The notes: generated from the sequence alone by a model not told the origin. A stretch of 64,000 nt of DNA from Cardiocondyla obscurior (GCF_019399895.1 NC_091888.1:1458501-1522500), one strand, 5' to 3'. Positions 38,251-50,100 are shown, counted from the first letter of the stretch. Numbers and translations are program-made.

Positions 38251-40006
38251 CGCCTGCTAGCGAGCTCGTATCAGACTACGTGGACACGTGCTACTGCGTA
38301 CTACTAGAGGTCTCGGCGAGCACGCGGTTCGAGTTCGAAACGAAAATGTCGAGGCATCCGTGCGTCGTAGCCGGTTTCTAGTGTCGAATTCGAGGATTTA
38401 AGACGGTCGCAAATGTCGTGGACTATCACGCGAGTGTCCAGTGCGCAGAACAATGATTCGACAACTATTGCGTACTACTAGAGGTCATGGCGAGCACGCG
38501 GTCCGAGTTCGAAACGAAAATGTCGAGGCATCCGTGCGTCGTAGCCCGTTTCTCGTATCGAATTCGAAGATTTGAGACGGTCGGGAGTATCGTAGACTAT
38601 CTCGTGAGTGTCGTGGACTATCTCGAAAGTATCGTGAACTATCTTGCATCCGCCATCGTCAGAACGTGAGATCCGCACCTCGCGCACGTCTTCTCCGTCG
38701 CGGCTGAGACTCTCAACGTGTTTCGAGTGATTGATTTAAAGAACTTGAGTAAGACAGTTCGGGATTTAAAGAACTTGAGAAAGACAGTACGGGATTTAAA
38801 GAACTTGAGAAAGACAGTGCGGGATTTAAAGAACTTGAGAAAGACAGTACGGGATTTAAAGAACTTGAGAAAAACAGTGCGGGATTTAAAAAACTTGAGA
38901 AAGACAGTTCGGGATTTAAAGAACTTGAGAAAGACAGTGCGGAATTTAAAGAACTTGAGAAAGACAGTGCGGAATTTAAAGAACTAGAGAAAGACAGTGC
39001 GGGGAACGTTTCATATCGCGGCCGTATTTCGTTCGCCGCTTGGTGCAAGCACAAGAATCAACCTGACATCCCGAGGACATCCTGAGAGGAGGAGGAGGCC
39101 CAGGAAGGGTATCCTGCCCCGGCGGAGCAACCCCAGGGTAAGTATAAATTTGTCTTTGGAATAAAATGCTTTGAATGTGATATCTATAAAATAATTCTTT
39201 AATTTGTGTGTTTCAGATCAAGAGAAACTCCGCTGCTTCGCATCGATTAATGAGAACTTAAAGTGCCGTGCGCCGATATCAGTCATCATACGAACCGCAG
39301 CCGGTTCGTCAGTCGTTTCGGGAGTGCCGCTAGTTTACGGACGTTTTTTTATACGATTATTTTTTACGGGAGTACGTTCGCGAGTTACTTGTGCGCGGAA
39401 GGATGGCTCGTCACGTCCCATCTGGGAGGATGAGCAGGCCCACCAGGAGGCATCATGCATCGGCGGAGCAACTTATAGGTAAGCATGAATTTTATTAAAT
39501 TATATCTTTATTAAAAAAAATTTTTATCTTTTTTTTTATTAATCTTGTTAATTTTTCGGCACGTCTACATTAATATTTTTCTTTTTATGTTACAGCCACC
39601 GGCAGAAATTTACAACTCCGCTGTATGCAGATTGGGTAAGCCTGTAACCTGTTTTCTTTTTCAGGATTTTCTTTTTTCAGCAGTGCGAAAAAATAACGCG
39701 CGATATAGTGTTCAGTAAATTTCGCGACAGTAGAATCACGGTCGGGATGATTCGCGAGTGACTTGTGCGCGGAAGGAGGACTCGTCACGACGTCCAAACT
39801 GAGAGGAGGAGCAGGCCCGGGGGGCATCCTGCATCGGCGGAGCAACTCATAGGTAAGGATAAATTTATTTTATAAAATCTTTGTTAAATAAAACATTCTA
39901 CTTTTTTTTAATTAATTTTATAAATAACTTACATGTCTACATTAATATTTTTCTTCTTATGTTACAGTCACCGGCAGAATTCTTCAACTCCGCTGAATGC
40001 AGATTG
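38020..40006 (+). ncRNA. Spliced ncRNA family, unit U4 (longest copy)
   Basis: The most complete member. A long first block runs from near the CCAAT boxes through two direct copies of a unit of about 100 bp (near 38310-38400 and 38485-38580) and a 30-bp tandem array, ending at 39137 (CCCCAGG|gtaagt). It includes the exon A equivalent with motif 39082-39131. Exon B is 39217-39478 (acceptor tttcag, donor gtaagc; motif 39422-39472, 51 nt). Exon C is 39596-39635. Then B and C repeat: B' ends at 39852 (motif 39799-39846, 48 nt; acceptor probably 39680) and C' is 39968-40006 with donor gtaagtcgc. B-C introns are 116-118 bp and resemble those of U1 and U2. Motif copies of 48, 50 and 51 nt rule out a shared reading frame. 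Later exons are not identified. It may be a regulatory RNA; the function is unknown. Confidence 0.6.
38731..39000 (+). repeat. 30-bp tandem repeat, nine units
   Basis: Nine contiguous units of exactly 30 bp with core TTAAAGAACTTGAGAAAGAC. Units differ by only a few substitutions (first and last most diverged). Because 30 is a multiple of three, long open frames appear on both strands with 10-residue periodicity; no known protein repeat is evident. It lies within the first block of U4 and has no counterpart in U1. Confidence 0.95.
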
Positions 40007-40575
40007 GTAAGTCGCATGATTTTTTTTCGTAGTTCGTAATTATTCAACTAATCAACAAATTCATAAATAGTATACCGCAAAAATAAGAAATTAATTTTAT
40101 CTCATCTTTTTATTTTTAAATTGTTTTTTAGACTCTAATAAAAATTTTTGATATTATATACTTGAGACTTTTTGCATTTATGCCAAAAATTTATTAAAAT
40201 TAAAATTTTTTTATTTGCTAAAATTCTCTTACATAATACAACATTTTCATATTTAAATAATTATAATTATCATAATAACAAATCGTATATGTATATCAAT
40301 TAATATAGTATTGCAAAAGGAAATGTAAGGATCAATAAATATTGAATGCTTTTTTTATTATTAACTTATACAAATTTATAATGACTGAAAGTTAGTTAAT
40401 AATTAGTTAGAAAGAAAAATTATAAACATTGTGGAGTATAGAGTTCATAATAATAAATTTATAACAAAATAAATTACATATATTTCTTTCTTTCATAAAA
40501 TGTGACTACATTTTTTTTTTTTCATTAGTTGTTTCGAAAAATAGGTTAATTTAACTATTACTGTAATATTCAGCA
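40007..40575. other. AT-rich 3' region
   Basis: AT-rich sequence after the last recognised U4 exon and beyond the HIGD1A stop (minus strand), probably including the HIGD1A 3' UTR. If U4 has more exons they would lie here or run antisense to HIGD1A; none is recognisable. Confidence 0.4.
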
Positions 40576-40930
40576 TCATGGTTCGTTTTCATCATGTAAT
40601 ATATGTTTCTTTATCATATGGTAACCCATTCCTATTGTCAAACAAGCTATAGCTGTTCCTTGAGCGGCAACTCGTAAATTTAGTAAATATAATTGGGCAG
40701 ATGTCTTCCTCTTTTTAAAACCATAGGCACCATAGCCACAGATACCTACCAAACTTATTAAACCTATTTAAAAAGCAATATATATAACATTTATTAATGA
40801 CAAATATATATACTTTTATGAATTTTATATAAATTGACTTACTTGCTATAAGGAATGGTGACTTTCGTCCCTTTTCTAATACTTTCTCTGATAGAGTTTG
40901 ATCTACTATGTCATTATCAGTAGTAGCCAT
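40576..40930 (-). CDS. HIGD1A: HIG1 domain family member 1A
   Basis: Small inner mitochondrial membrane protein of the hypoxia-induced HIG1 family, linked to assembly and stability of respiratory complexes III and IV. Two coding exons, 40930-40843 and 40763-40576, give 91 residues, the usual length. Visible: an N-terminal segment ending in the conserved GRKSPFLIAS; a first membrane helix with LISLVGICGYGAYGFKKRK; then QLYLLNLRVAAQGTAIACLT, the HIG1 signature with its second helix; and a short charged tail HDENEP. The intron splits a Ser codon. It is divergent from SUMF1 across about 890 bp. Confidence 0.94.
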
Positions 40931-41821
40931 TTTAAACAATAATAGTTTGCCAACCTGAAATTATATTTAAATCAATTAAAATGAGCATAAGGATTATACA
41001 TTTTTCAACATATTCTACGAAAATTCTAAAAAGTTCACAAAATGACCCTGAATCTTTCAAGGACAATTCTCAGCTGATTTATTTTCTTCAAAATGTCTGA
41101 AAAATATATGAGGACTAAGTTGGATAATAGGACTAAAATAGGATATTTTATATGGATGTCCTAAATGTCTTAAAGATATACTAAGAACATACGTATGCTA
41201 TTTAAGACATATTACTTACAATTATGATAAAACATTAAAAATAAGATTTAAACTATTATTTCTACTTTTAACCTATAATTCATATTTAACCTACAACTAA
41301 TATAAACCTTTTAGATACAATGACAATTATGAACATTTCGTATTAGCAGAAAAAAAGAATATGTCAAGCATTTTTACACAAAAATGTACTCACTTTGGTG
41401 CAACAACTCAATAAGTACCGTTGAAAAGATCACTACGCAATAACACGTTCGTATCCGTTCGTATCCAATACTACTGAACCGGCCGTTACGGGCGTAGACT
41501 GTAGAGCATTAACGCAACGCGCAATCGCTCACCAAGCACACACAATCAGTGTGAGTTTTTGCATCTGATTGGTGTATGTACCATTCCTCACCGTTTACTC
41601 GAAAGAAATTGATTGGTTCACTAGCAAGTACAATAAGAAAATTAAACAATTAGTTTCCTTACGCATATACGTATGTGATATACAAAAGTGTGCGTTCTTG
41701 ATCTTTATCTTCTTACATCATCTATTTAGAACTTCTCTTTGTTAATTTGTATTGATTACTTGTTTCGTGATTAATTTTATTACACACTGTTACGCACAAG
41801 GACGTGTTTTACCGAACTAAA
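40931..41821. promoter_or_regulatory. Divergent promoter region, HIGD1A/SUMF1
   Basis: Holds the 5' flanks of both genes. A CpG-rich patch lies at 41440-41540, with CCAAT-type strings (ATTGGT at 41569 and ATTGGTTCAC near 41611). The AT-rich portion to the left could be a HIGD1A 5' UTR intron: an acceptor-like ttcagGTTGGCAAAC precedes the start codon on the minus strand near 40956. Confidence 0.4.
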
Positions 41822-43205
41822 ATGATTCTCTTGAATTATTTCTGTAAAATTTATATAATAATTGTTTATTGTTATTTATATGCAAATGCTCAGAAAGACA
41901 ATGTATGTTCCCAATGCACAATTAAATTGAATCGACAGTCTATTTTTTATCCCCAAAAAGAATCTTGTCTTGTAAATAACATTAAATTTGATACAACTAA
42001 TATAAAAGAGAAGAATTTAAAGAAAATGGCCAAAATCAATGCCGGTACATATTTTGTAGGAACGAACAAGTCAGTTTTTGTAGGTGATGGAGAAGGTCCG
42101 AGACGTAAAGTAGTATTAAATAATTTTTATATAGACAAGTTTGAAGTGAGTAATGAGAATTTTATGGCTTTTGTAAATGCTACTGGGTATATAACTGAAG
42201 CAGAAACATTTGGAGATTCCTTTGTTTTTGAGGACCTTTTGGCACAAAGCACAAAAGATAAAATTAGTAAAGCTGTTGCTCAAGCTCCTTGGTGGTTGCC
42301 TGTGAAACAAGCTTCCTGGAAACATCCAGAAGGCCCAATTTCAAGTATAACTTGTACGTATGAAAATGGGAAAGAATGACTTTTCTTGTGAGATATATTT
42401 GCAAGTTTTATTAAGCTATTTTCTTTAAATTATTGTATTAATTAGAAGGTATTTAGTCAGAATGGATCATCCTGTTGTTCATGTTTCTTGGAACGATGCA
42501 GTTGCTTACTGCAGCTGGATGGGAAAGAGATTGCCAACTGAAGCAGAATGGGAAGTTGCATGTCGTGGTGGTTTATCTGATAGACTCTATCCTTGGGGAA
42601 ATAAACTGATGCCAAATGATCAACATAAGTAAGCTAAACTTGTATTTATAGAATATGTATTCTTGTAAATATATTATTTTTGTTGCACAAATGTGTTATA
42701 CAATAATTTAATAATATAAGAAATATAATAAAAATTTGTGTTATTATGTTACAGAGCTAATATTTGGCAAGGTAATTTTCCTACAGAGAATACTGAAGAA
42801 GATGGATATAAAGGCACATCACCAGTTACAAAATTTTTACAAAATAAGTATGGTTTGCATAACATTGTAGGAAATGTTTGGGAGTGGACTGCAGATTGGT
42901 GGATAACAAAGCATCCACATGATCAACAAATAAATCCAGTAAATATTTTTTTACATATAAAATTATAACGAATATATTTTTTAATATATATGTTACATAT
43001 ATTTCATTTCATATTGTATTAAAGCAATTCTTATTGGATATATTTGTAGACTGGTCCTTCTAGTGGTAGTGATAAAGTGAAGAAAGGTGGCTCTTACTTG
43101 TGTCACCAAACTTATTGTTATAGATACAGATGTGCTGCACGTAGTCAAAACACACCTGATACATCAGCCGGAAATTTAGGTTTCAGATGTGCTACATCTG
43201 CATAG
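41822..43205 (+). CDS. SUMF1: Formylglycine-generating enzyme (sulfatase modifying factor 1)
   Basis: Oxidises the active-site cysteine of newly made sulfatases to formylglycine in the ER lumen. Four coding exons, 41822-42353, 42457-42628, 42755-42938 and 43050-43205, give 347 residues (human 374). A hydrophobic N-terminal signal peptide (about 1-24, ending YANAQ) is visible. Family blocks follow in order: GEGPRRKV; HPVVHVSWNDAVAYCSWMGK; RLPTEAEWEVACRGG; NIVGNVWEWTADWW; GGSYLCHQTYCYRYRCAARS; NLGFRCA. The two catalytic cysteines correspond to Cys314 and Cys319 here (SYLC and TYC). The start was set at the first ATG, which begins the signal peptide. The exon 2 acceptor (42456) was chosen to give SSITFRMDHPV, matching the family. 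No odd features. Confidence 0.95.
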
Positions 43206-44138
43206 ATAAGATATTAAAGTATAAAGGTATCAAGTTTCAAATTAAAATAATATAAATATAAACTGAGATTCTGCACAAGGTTTTTTTGATCCAGTTACAT
43301 TAGCTGTACTGGTTCAAAGATTTCTTTATATAAGCATACTTATATGTTATGTTTGATATTATTTTTTGTAATCAATTATATTTACTACAAATACATAAAT
43401 TTCTATATTGAATTTTAATAGATAAAAAGATCTTTTTTTTTTAATTTTTTTTTTCTGTAATTTATACTCTACCATTTGATTTTTTGGTACTCATTCGTAT
43501 TTATATAAAATACTCACATAACTGAATAACTCAGTATTATTTTTTTATTTTTTATATTTTATAAGATTTCAACAAATTTTGATTTAAAAATAAGTAAATA
43601 TATGTACAGTTATGCTGGTGAATTAATTAAGAATCTTGGATGTACCGCAAATTATCGTGATACAATTGTGCCAACACAACAGATCGGAATATAAACCATA
43701 TGGATTGCGTCATATTGCGCACCGTGTCCCAGAATCAGTGTCGCGAATTTCGTTTTCAAAGTGAAGACCCCGCACGCCGCGCATACATATGTCATGTGAA
43801 ATCGAATTATCGGCCCGGGAAATGATAATACGCAAATCTCACGCTGTGTGAATATTGTTGTGTACATATCGCGTATAAACGTTGGTTGCTGTTATTGCGG
43901 CGTGGATGACAGCATTTTGTCGTTGCCATTATTGTTGTTGATCCCGTGTAAGCTCAGTTGGTCAAAATGGCGTGAACCGACCGCGCGTTTTTAAGGTTAT
44001 CTTCGCTCGTGGTGAGCTGAACCGCGCGACGACACCACGTACACTCGACAATCGCGTCCGTTTTCTTTTCGTACGAGTGTGCGTTTCACGTTTGCACTTA
44101 TACACGTTAACGTCCACGTTTTTTGCGTCGCGAGTTAC
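43206..44138. promoter_or_regulatory. Intergenic: SUMF1 3' end, ANKRD12-like promoter
   Basis: The left half (to about 43620) is AT-rich SUMF1 3' flank. The right half (43.65-44.14 kb) is CpG-rich and probably the promoter and 5' UTR of the next gene. No other gene is seen. Confidence 0.5.
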
Positions 44139-47100
44139 ATGAATTATGAGGACGGAATGCCCGCAGGCGGTAACAATCGTATCCGCGATTATTACCCAGC
44201 GCGGATGTCCGAACGGCAACAGCTCGCGCTACTTTTGCAAATGACTTCTCAAGAAATGGTATCAGGTGAGCGTAAAAGATAAATAAAGTAGATTCTTTGA
44301 TTAAATCGCACGCATGATAGGCAAACATGATAAGAGCGGGAAGTAAGGTTGTAATGGTAAACGCTGTGAAATTGCGCGCGCTTTTCTTGCCTAGTTGGAT
44401 CTCGTCAGTGGTTATGTTATTTTTATGTAATTAATTATGATACAAACTCGTCGAAATTCTTTAAAGTAAGTTCCCAGACGAACAACAATGACAATAATTC
44501 ATGACGATGTTTTATAACACATTATTGATTATGTTTATTAGTTTATTCTTCAAAATTAGACAATGCGATTTTTGTGGTAATTACATGGACAATTAAGCGT
44601 CTTCAATGCCATTTTTCTATATATGACTTTATGCGGGAAAAGCAAAGGAATGCGAAAGATCTAGTTCCTTCATTTGAATAAATCTTGCTATCCTGTTTGC
44701 CTATATGTTCAGGTTTACCAACTATGCAGTGCAATAGACAGGTGAGCTCATATCCAAAGGTGTTTTCCAGCAAGTGATATAAGGTGACTTTTGGCGATAA
44801 TTTGGTACATTTGGAACATACAGTCATATCACAAATTGATTTCAACATTTTTTTAAGTACTTATAAGAATGTGCAATTAAATATAAAGTGGGAACCATTT
44901 CTTTCATTTATAATGGATAGCTATGCAAATAGAAAATTATGATGATGTTAAACTAGCACAAGATGCAGAATGAATTTAAATGATAAATATTATATTCAAT
45001 AAGAAGTTCATAACAAATATTTAAATTAACTTAAAAATCACAGAAATTAAATTTGCATATTAAAAATGGTAGCAAAGTATTTGAAGATGCATTCTCATAT
45101 TTTATTAGCATATACAAAGAGCCATTTGATGTAATATCCTACATAATGTAATATCTTAAATTATAACATATAATTAATTATAATGTCACTATCAATAAAA
45201 ATGTTTATTTGTTATTTATTAATAAATTTGGTATTAACTTAAGACAATACTTGATAACAGTTTGATGCTAATAAATCTCATCTACCACTTACTTGAGATA
45301 TTAGAAAACAAACATGCAGGCTTGCTAATTTTGGAAATTATAAGCAAATGTTATTTTGGCTTAGATGTTTTAGACCCATGAGTTCCCGGAGAGAGTTAAT
45401 TTGGCTGTAGTTCCAAAAGGCCCCTATGAACTGACGAGCTGAAGTTTTTGCTGCACACAATTAAATGTGGGAATGCTAAATATAAAGTATTGGCTCCGGC
45501 AATCAAGCAGAAGCCGAGTTTTAGAATTTTTCTTCCTAGCGGTAAGACACACTTTTGACTTTTAGATAGGCGAAAAAACTAATCTAACAAATTATTATTA
45601 ATTAAAAATGAAACTTGTTATTAATAGAATTAAGTTTGAGTTAGGTTGGATTAATTATTTTGAAGTAGCAATGCAGGAAGAGGAACTTTTCCCTTTCCCA
45701 TACAAACAATTTTTTTTTTGTAAATAATTAAATAATCGTAGGTTTTTGATTTTCCATATGAAGCAAGTTTCACTCTACGCTGTTTCCTGTAAGAGAAAAA
45801 AAAAACAGATATATATTTTCTATGTTTTTTTTTATCATTGAAAAGATTTTTATATTAAAATTTATTAAAATTAAACTTAAGGTTATAAAACCATCATTGA
45901 TAAATAAAACTTAACTTTAAGTTTAATTAGTTATGTTATTGAATTAATTACATTTTAATTATAATATAATTTTGTAACATGAAAACACTTCAGCAAAATA
46001 TTTTTAATTATGGTTTTTTCGCATAAAAATCTTAGAAATTGGTTAATCACATAATGATAAATTAAAGTAAAATTTATAAAACTTGGTTTCTGCTAAATTG
46101 TTGGAGTCAATACTTTGTATTTAGTTAACTTATAAATAAAAAAGCTAAAACTTTAGCTCGCCAGCTCATTGAAGTTTTTGGAACTGTCTCCATTAATTTT
46201 ATTAGAATAATAATTTTAGTTATATAAAATATCTTTTTAATTATATAATTTAATAATTATAATATTTTATATTATAACTAGGTGGAAATCGCGTAGAAAA
46301 TACAAATGTAACAAATACATCTTCAAGAACATCATCGCTGCAACATCAGCGCAATGCAAAAGGTCGCTGGTCGAACAAAAATGGAGAATCTCCTATTCAA
46401 ACGGCAATTAATCGTAAGGAGGACTTTCGAGTACGACAGGTGCTTGTGAATGGTTATGATATAAATGCATCCGAGGAAATAAATGGTAAGTTAAATTTAC
46501 GGAAATTATAATTAATTATCAATAAAACATGCTTTCGATAAATAGTTAAACTATTTTCTGAGAACATTTTTTGAATTTGCTTTAGTTTTATTTTTTAACT
46601 CTATTAAATTAAAAAATATTTTATAAATATTCTGTCCTTTATTAAATTTTTATATTAAAAAGAAGAAGAAAAGAGAAAATAAATTTTTAAAGTGATTATT
46701 TCGCAACTGTGCAAGTATGTCCGGGATATTCCTTTATTGATAAAGCCTCTGCCGTATATAATACTAGATTAGAGATTACATTTTTTGTGTCTTGTCTGCA
46801 AACGAGTCTGTGTGTAACAATGTGCATACAAGAACGCTACATATATTACATTCTTAACGAATGGTGGGGCAGACCAGACAGAGAAAGGCAATGTCTAAGC
46901 CTACTAAGCCCATCGTTGTTATTTGGTGTTGCACTGCGCAACATGGCCACTAGCTTGCGAGAACTCGCCGAGAAGACGTGATTGTGCATGTGTCATATAT
47001 GTTACACATATAGACTTTTCTCAAGAGATCGTTAGATGTCACTGTACGTGCTTTAAACTGAGTCGAGTCTGCTTCCACACGATAATTCTTTTGTTAGTCT

Positions 47101-50100
47101 CGCGAAAATCGTAGGTGTGATATTTAATTTGTCCATCGACGGCATAGCTGTTGGGGGGCGGGGCGGGGGGAAAGAGAAGAAGATAGTGATCGATAATTGT
47201 GCCATCGATTGAATTGCGACGACGAGAAAATTGCAATACTGCCGGACTTTTGTATTAATGTATTTTATTATAGTGGACGTTAAATAATGACAATCCATTT
47301 GTTACACGTCGAGGCAATCGAGCATCATAATATCGTCACGTGTACATTTAATTCCTGCCAATTAAAACTATTGATTAGCTGTAGAACTTTGGAGGAAACG
47401 AAGGCTTGAAGAGATAGAAGAATTGCTCTGTTCTTCAATAAGTTTGACAATCATGACGACGTCGGTGCTTAATGGAGCGACCTGTGACGGGACTATGAGC
47501 TTTTATTAGATTTCTCGTGAATTTTTAAGAAAGAAAAATTTTATTTATAGAAATCTCCAGCGGTTGAAAGTTGTGATATTGCATCGGTACTGTTAAGTGA
47601 AATCGATTAGTGAAACAGTGTTCTAACCTTTCACTGTACGCCATTGTGTCATGTTAAGACACCGATAAATCTGCCATATCGCGATCAGTTATATTACCAT
47701 TTCATATATAAAAAGAAAGTAATCTTCGAAAAAATTTGACATGGAGATCTTTCGAACTTATTTGTAGGAACAGACATTGCACGCGCTGCTGATTCACCTA
47801 AAGATAAAGAAATTACAACAGCCGCTCCTAGCAGCCCGTGTTCTCCTGCTGAAACAAGCACAGTGGTAGCAACGATAACGCCATCAAGCGACCAACAAGA
47901 GCTACAAACGCAACATCAGTTCTATCAACACGCAGTCGGAAGTATTGCAACCACTACATCGCACGTTGCTGAGGATAGTGGAGCCCTTTATGAAATGCGG
48001 AGAACACCACCGCAAAATAAAGGTAAACTTCAGACTTTATGGATTTATTTATTTTATAGTAACTATATATATATTTTTTTTTTATTAAATTCAAATAATT
48101 ACAATAATTTTTTTTTTTTAATTAATATTTTGTTTTTTTTTTAACAGTTGACAGACAGTCGGGAACTGGACAGTCTGGAAGCTCGCCAAGGGTGACGCTC
48201 CGACTCAACCAGGTGCGTGGAACGAAGGATGAAAAGAAAGGAGGCAATACTTCAAATTCCCGCCAGGGCAACGTGAACGTACAGGTATATATATTAATAA
48301 TAGCAACATTTGATATTAAGGCTACGTTCCAAAACGTCTTCTCCGAGAAAAATTTTACTCGATGTCTGTTCCGAAACTGTTTTCGAAACGGTTTCGTAAT
48401 GGACATCGAGTAAAATTTTCCTCGCTGTTTCTCGCTGTTTCTCGCTGTTTCCTGGCAGAAGACGTTTTGGAACGTAGCCTAAAAAGGAAAAATTATGTTT
48501 TTAAGAGATGTTTAAATTAAATTAGTTTTTAAAATCCAGATAATAGTAATAAAATATAGAAAATTTATTAAAAAAAAAAAAAAACTGCTTTAGATTGTAT
48601 TATAAATTTTTCGAACAATTTTTACCAAACATACAGTAGAAAATAATTATATTTAAAACTAAAAAGTTAAATTTTCTGTAATTTTAAGATGTTATTTATT
48701 CAATTATTCTAAGAAAATTAATTACCAAATATATAAAAATTGTAAATATATTCCGTGCATTATGTAATATTGTACAAAGTAACGTATTAATTGTTATATT
48801 TATTTTTAATAAAATCTTTATCGATAAATATTGAATGTAGAGTCAAAACTCAATGGAGGCCTCATCCAAAATGCCGATTAATGTGTCTTCGGCAAATTCG
48901 AGTATCGTTTCGGGTATCGGTAATGCGGCATCATCTACTGACAGTGGTGATGTATACGAGTTTAAGAGCTCGAAAGAGCCAACGCCAGTGAGAAGTACAA
49001 GCTTGTCTCCAAATCCGGACAAAGACAAAGATGGTAGCAAACCTTCAAACAGCCATAATAATCAAACTGGTGGAAATAATACATCTACCACCAATTCGTC
49101 GACATCTGTTACTGAAACGACGATGACACCATTAACTTCTACCGATGATGCGTCAGCTGCATTAACGTCTTCACCATCATCAAAACGTATCTTTGAAGGT
49201 GATACTGCGGAAGAGCAGGATGAAGAAAATCGACGCAAAAAACGCAAGGATTCCGAAGGTGCAAAAGAGAGTACGAAAAGTAACCCATCGGGAAGACAAA
49301 GTACTAGTAGAAATGCCGCTAGTAGTGGAGAAAAGGTAAAAATTTATATTTGATTAGTAATTACTTATTAAACTGTAATTTATAATAAAATATAATTTAA
49401 ATAATATAAACTTTTTAATATAATTATAATTATAATTCTCAAATTTTTTAATTTATTTTATGACAATGGTGTTTTTTATAACATTTAATCGCTTGTAGTG
49501 TATTAAATCTGGTAAGCAAGGATCTGGCGCAACATCTGGTAAAGGAAGTCAAAATACGAGCTGCAATGCAGACAGAAAGAGCCCTAGTGCTTCTTCAATG
49601 GCCAGTAGTCCAAATACTTCTAGTTTAACAAATGCAAAGTCCAGTACACCGGCAACACCCGAGTCTGATGGCGAAGAGGATCGATCGAAATGTTCCGATT
49701 CGAGTTCTGCACCTAAAGTACCGCCTTTAAAAATAGTTATTCCACAGAGCACTGCATCAGAGCAGGAACAAGGCAATAGAAATGGTAAAAATGTTACAAA
49801 TAGAAGTCATCAATTGCCCTATGTCGTTGCTAGTTCAAATAACAATGATTCAAACGAAAAAGATCAAAGCCAATCGACTAGCGGTACAACCAGTCCTACA
49901 GAAGGTAGTATTAATACAAAAGGTGAAGATAAAAAGGATTTTAGTACGACTTTACATGGAGAAGAAAGATCGACGCATCATCAACGTGTACTGAGAAGCT
50001 CTCACAGGTTAAAAAAAATTCTTGATTTTTAATTTGTTTACGGTATTAAATTACAAAATTATTTTCTATAACTTTTTTTATTTGTAATTTTGGCTGGAGT

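Noticed and set aside
38731..39000. CRISPR-like array
   Set aside because: Units are contiguous with no unique spacers, and the genome is eukaryotic.
38718..39054. Open frames with 10-residue repeats on both strands
   Set aside because: They are produced by the 30-bp tandem array (30 is divisible by three). Neither strand shows a known repeat protein, and the sister unit U1 lacks the array.
39204..39482. 92-codon frame through U4 exon B
   Set aside because: Equivalent blocks in U1, U2 and B' differ by non-triplet indels and contain stops, so the frame is not conserved.
8948..40006. U family as an ordinary SINE or LTR element
   Set aside because: No poly-A tail, target-site duplication or long terminal repeats are visible; several exon blocks with GT-AG sites and a promoter are conserved in order. 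Not fully excluded without a genome-wide copy count.
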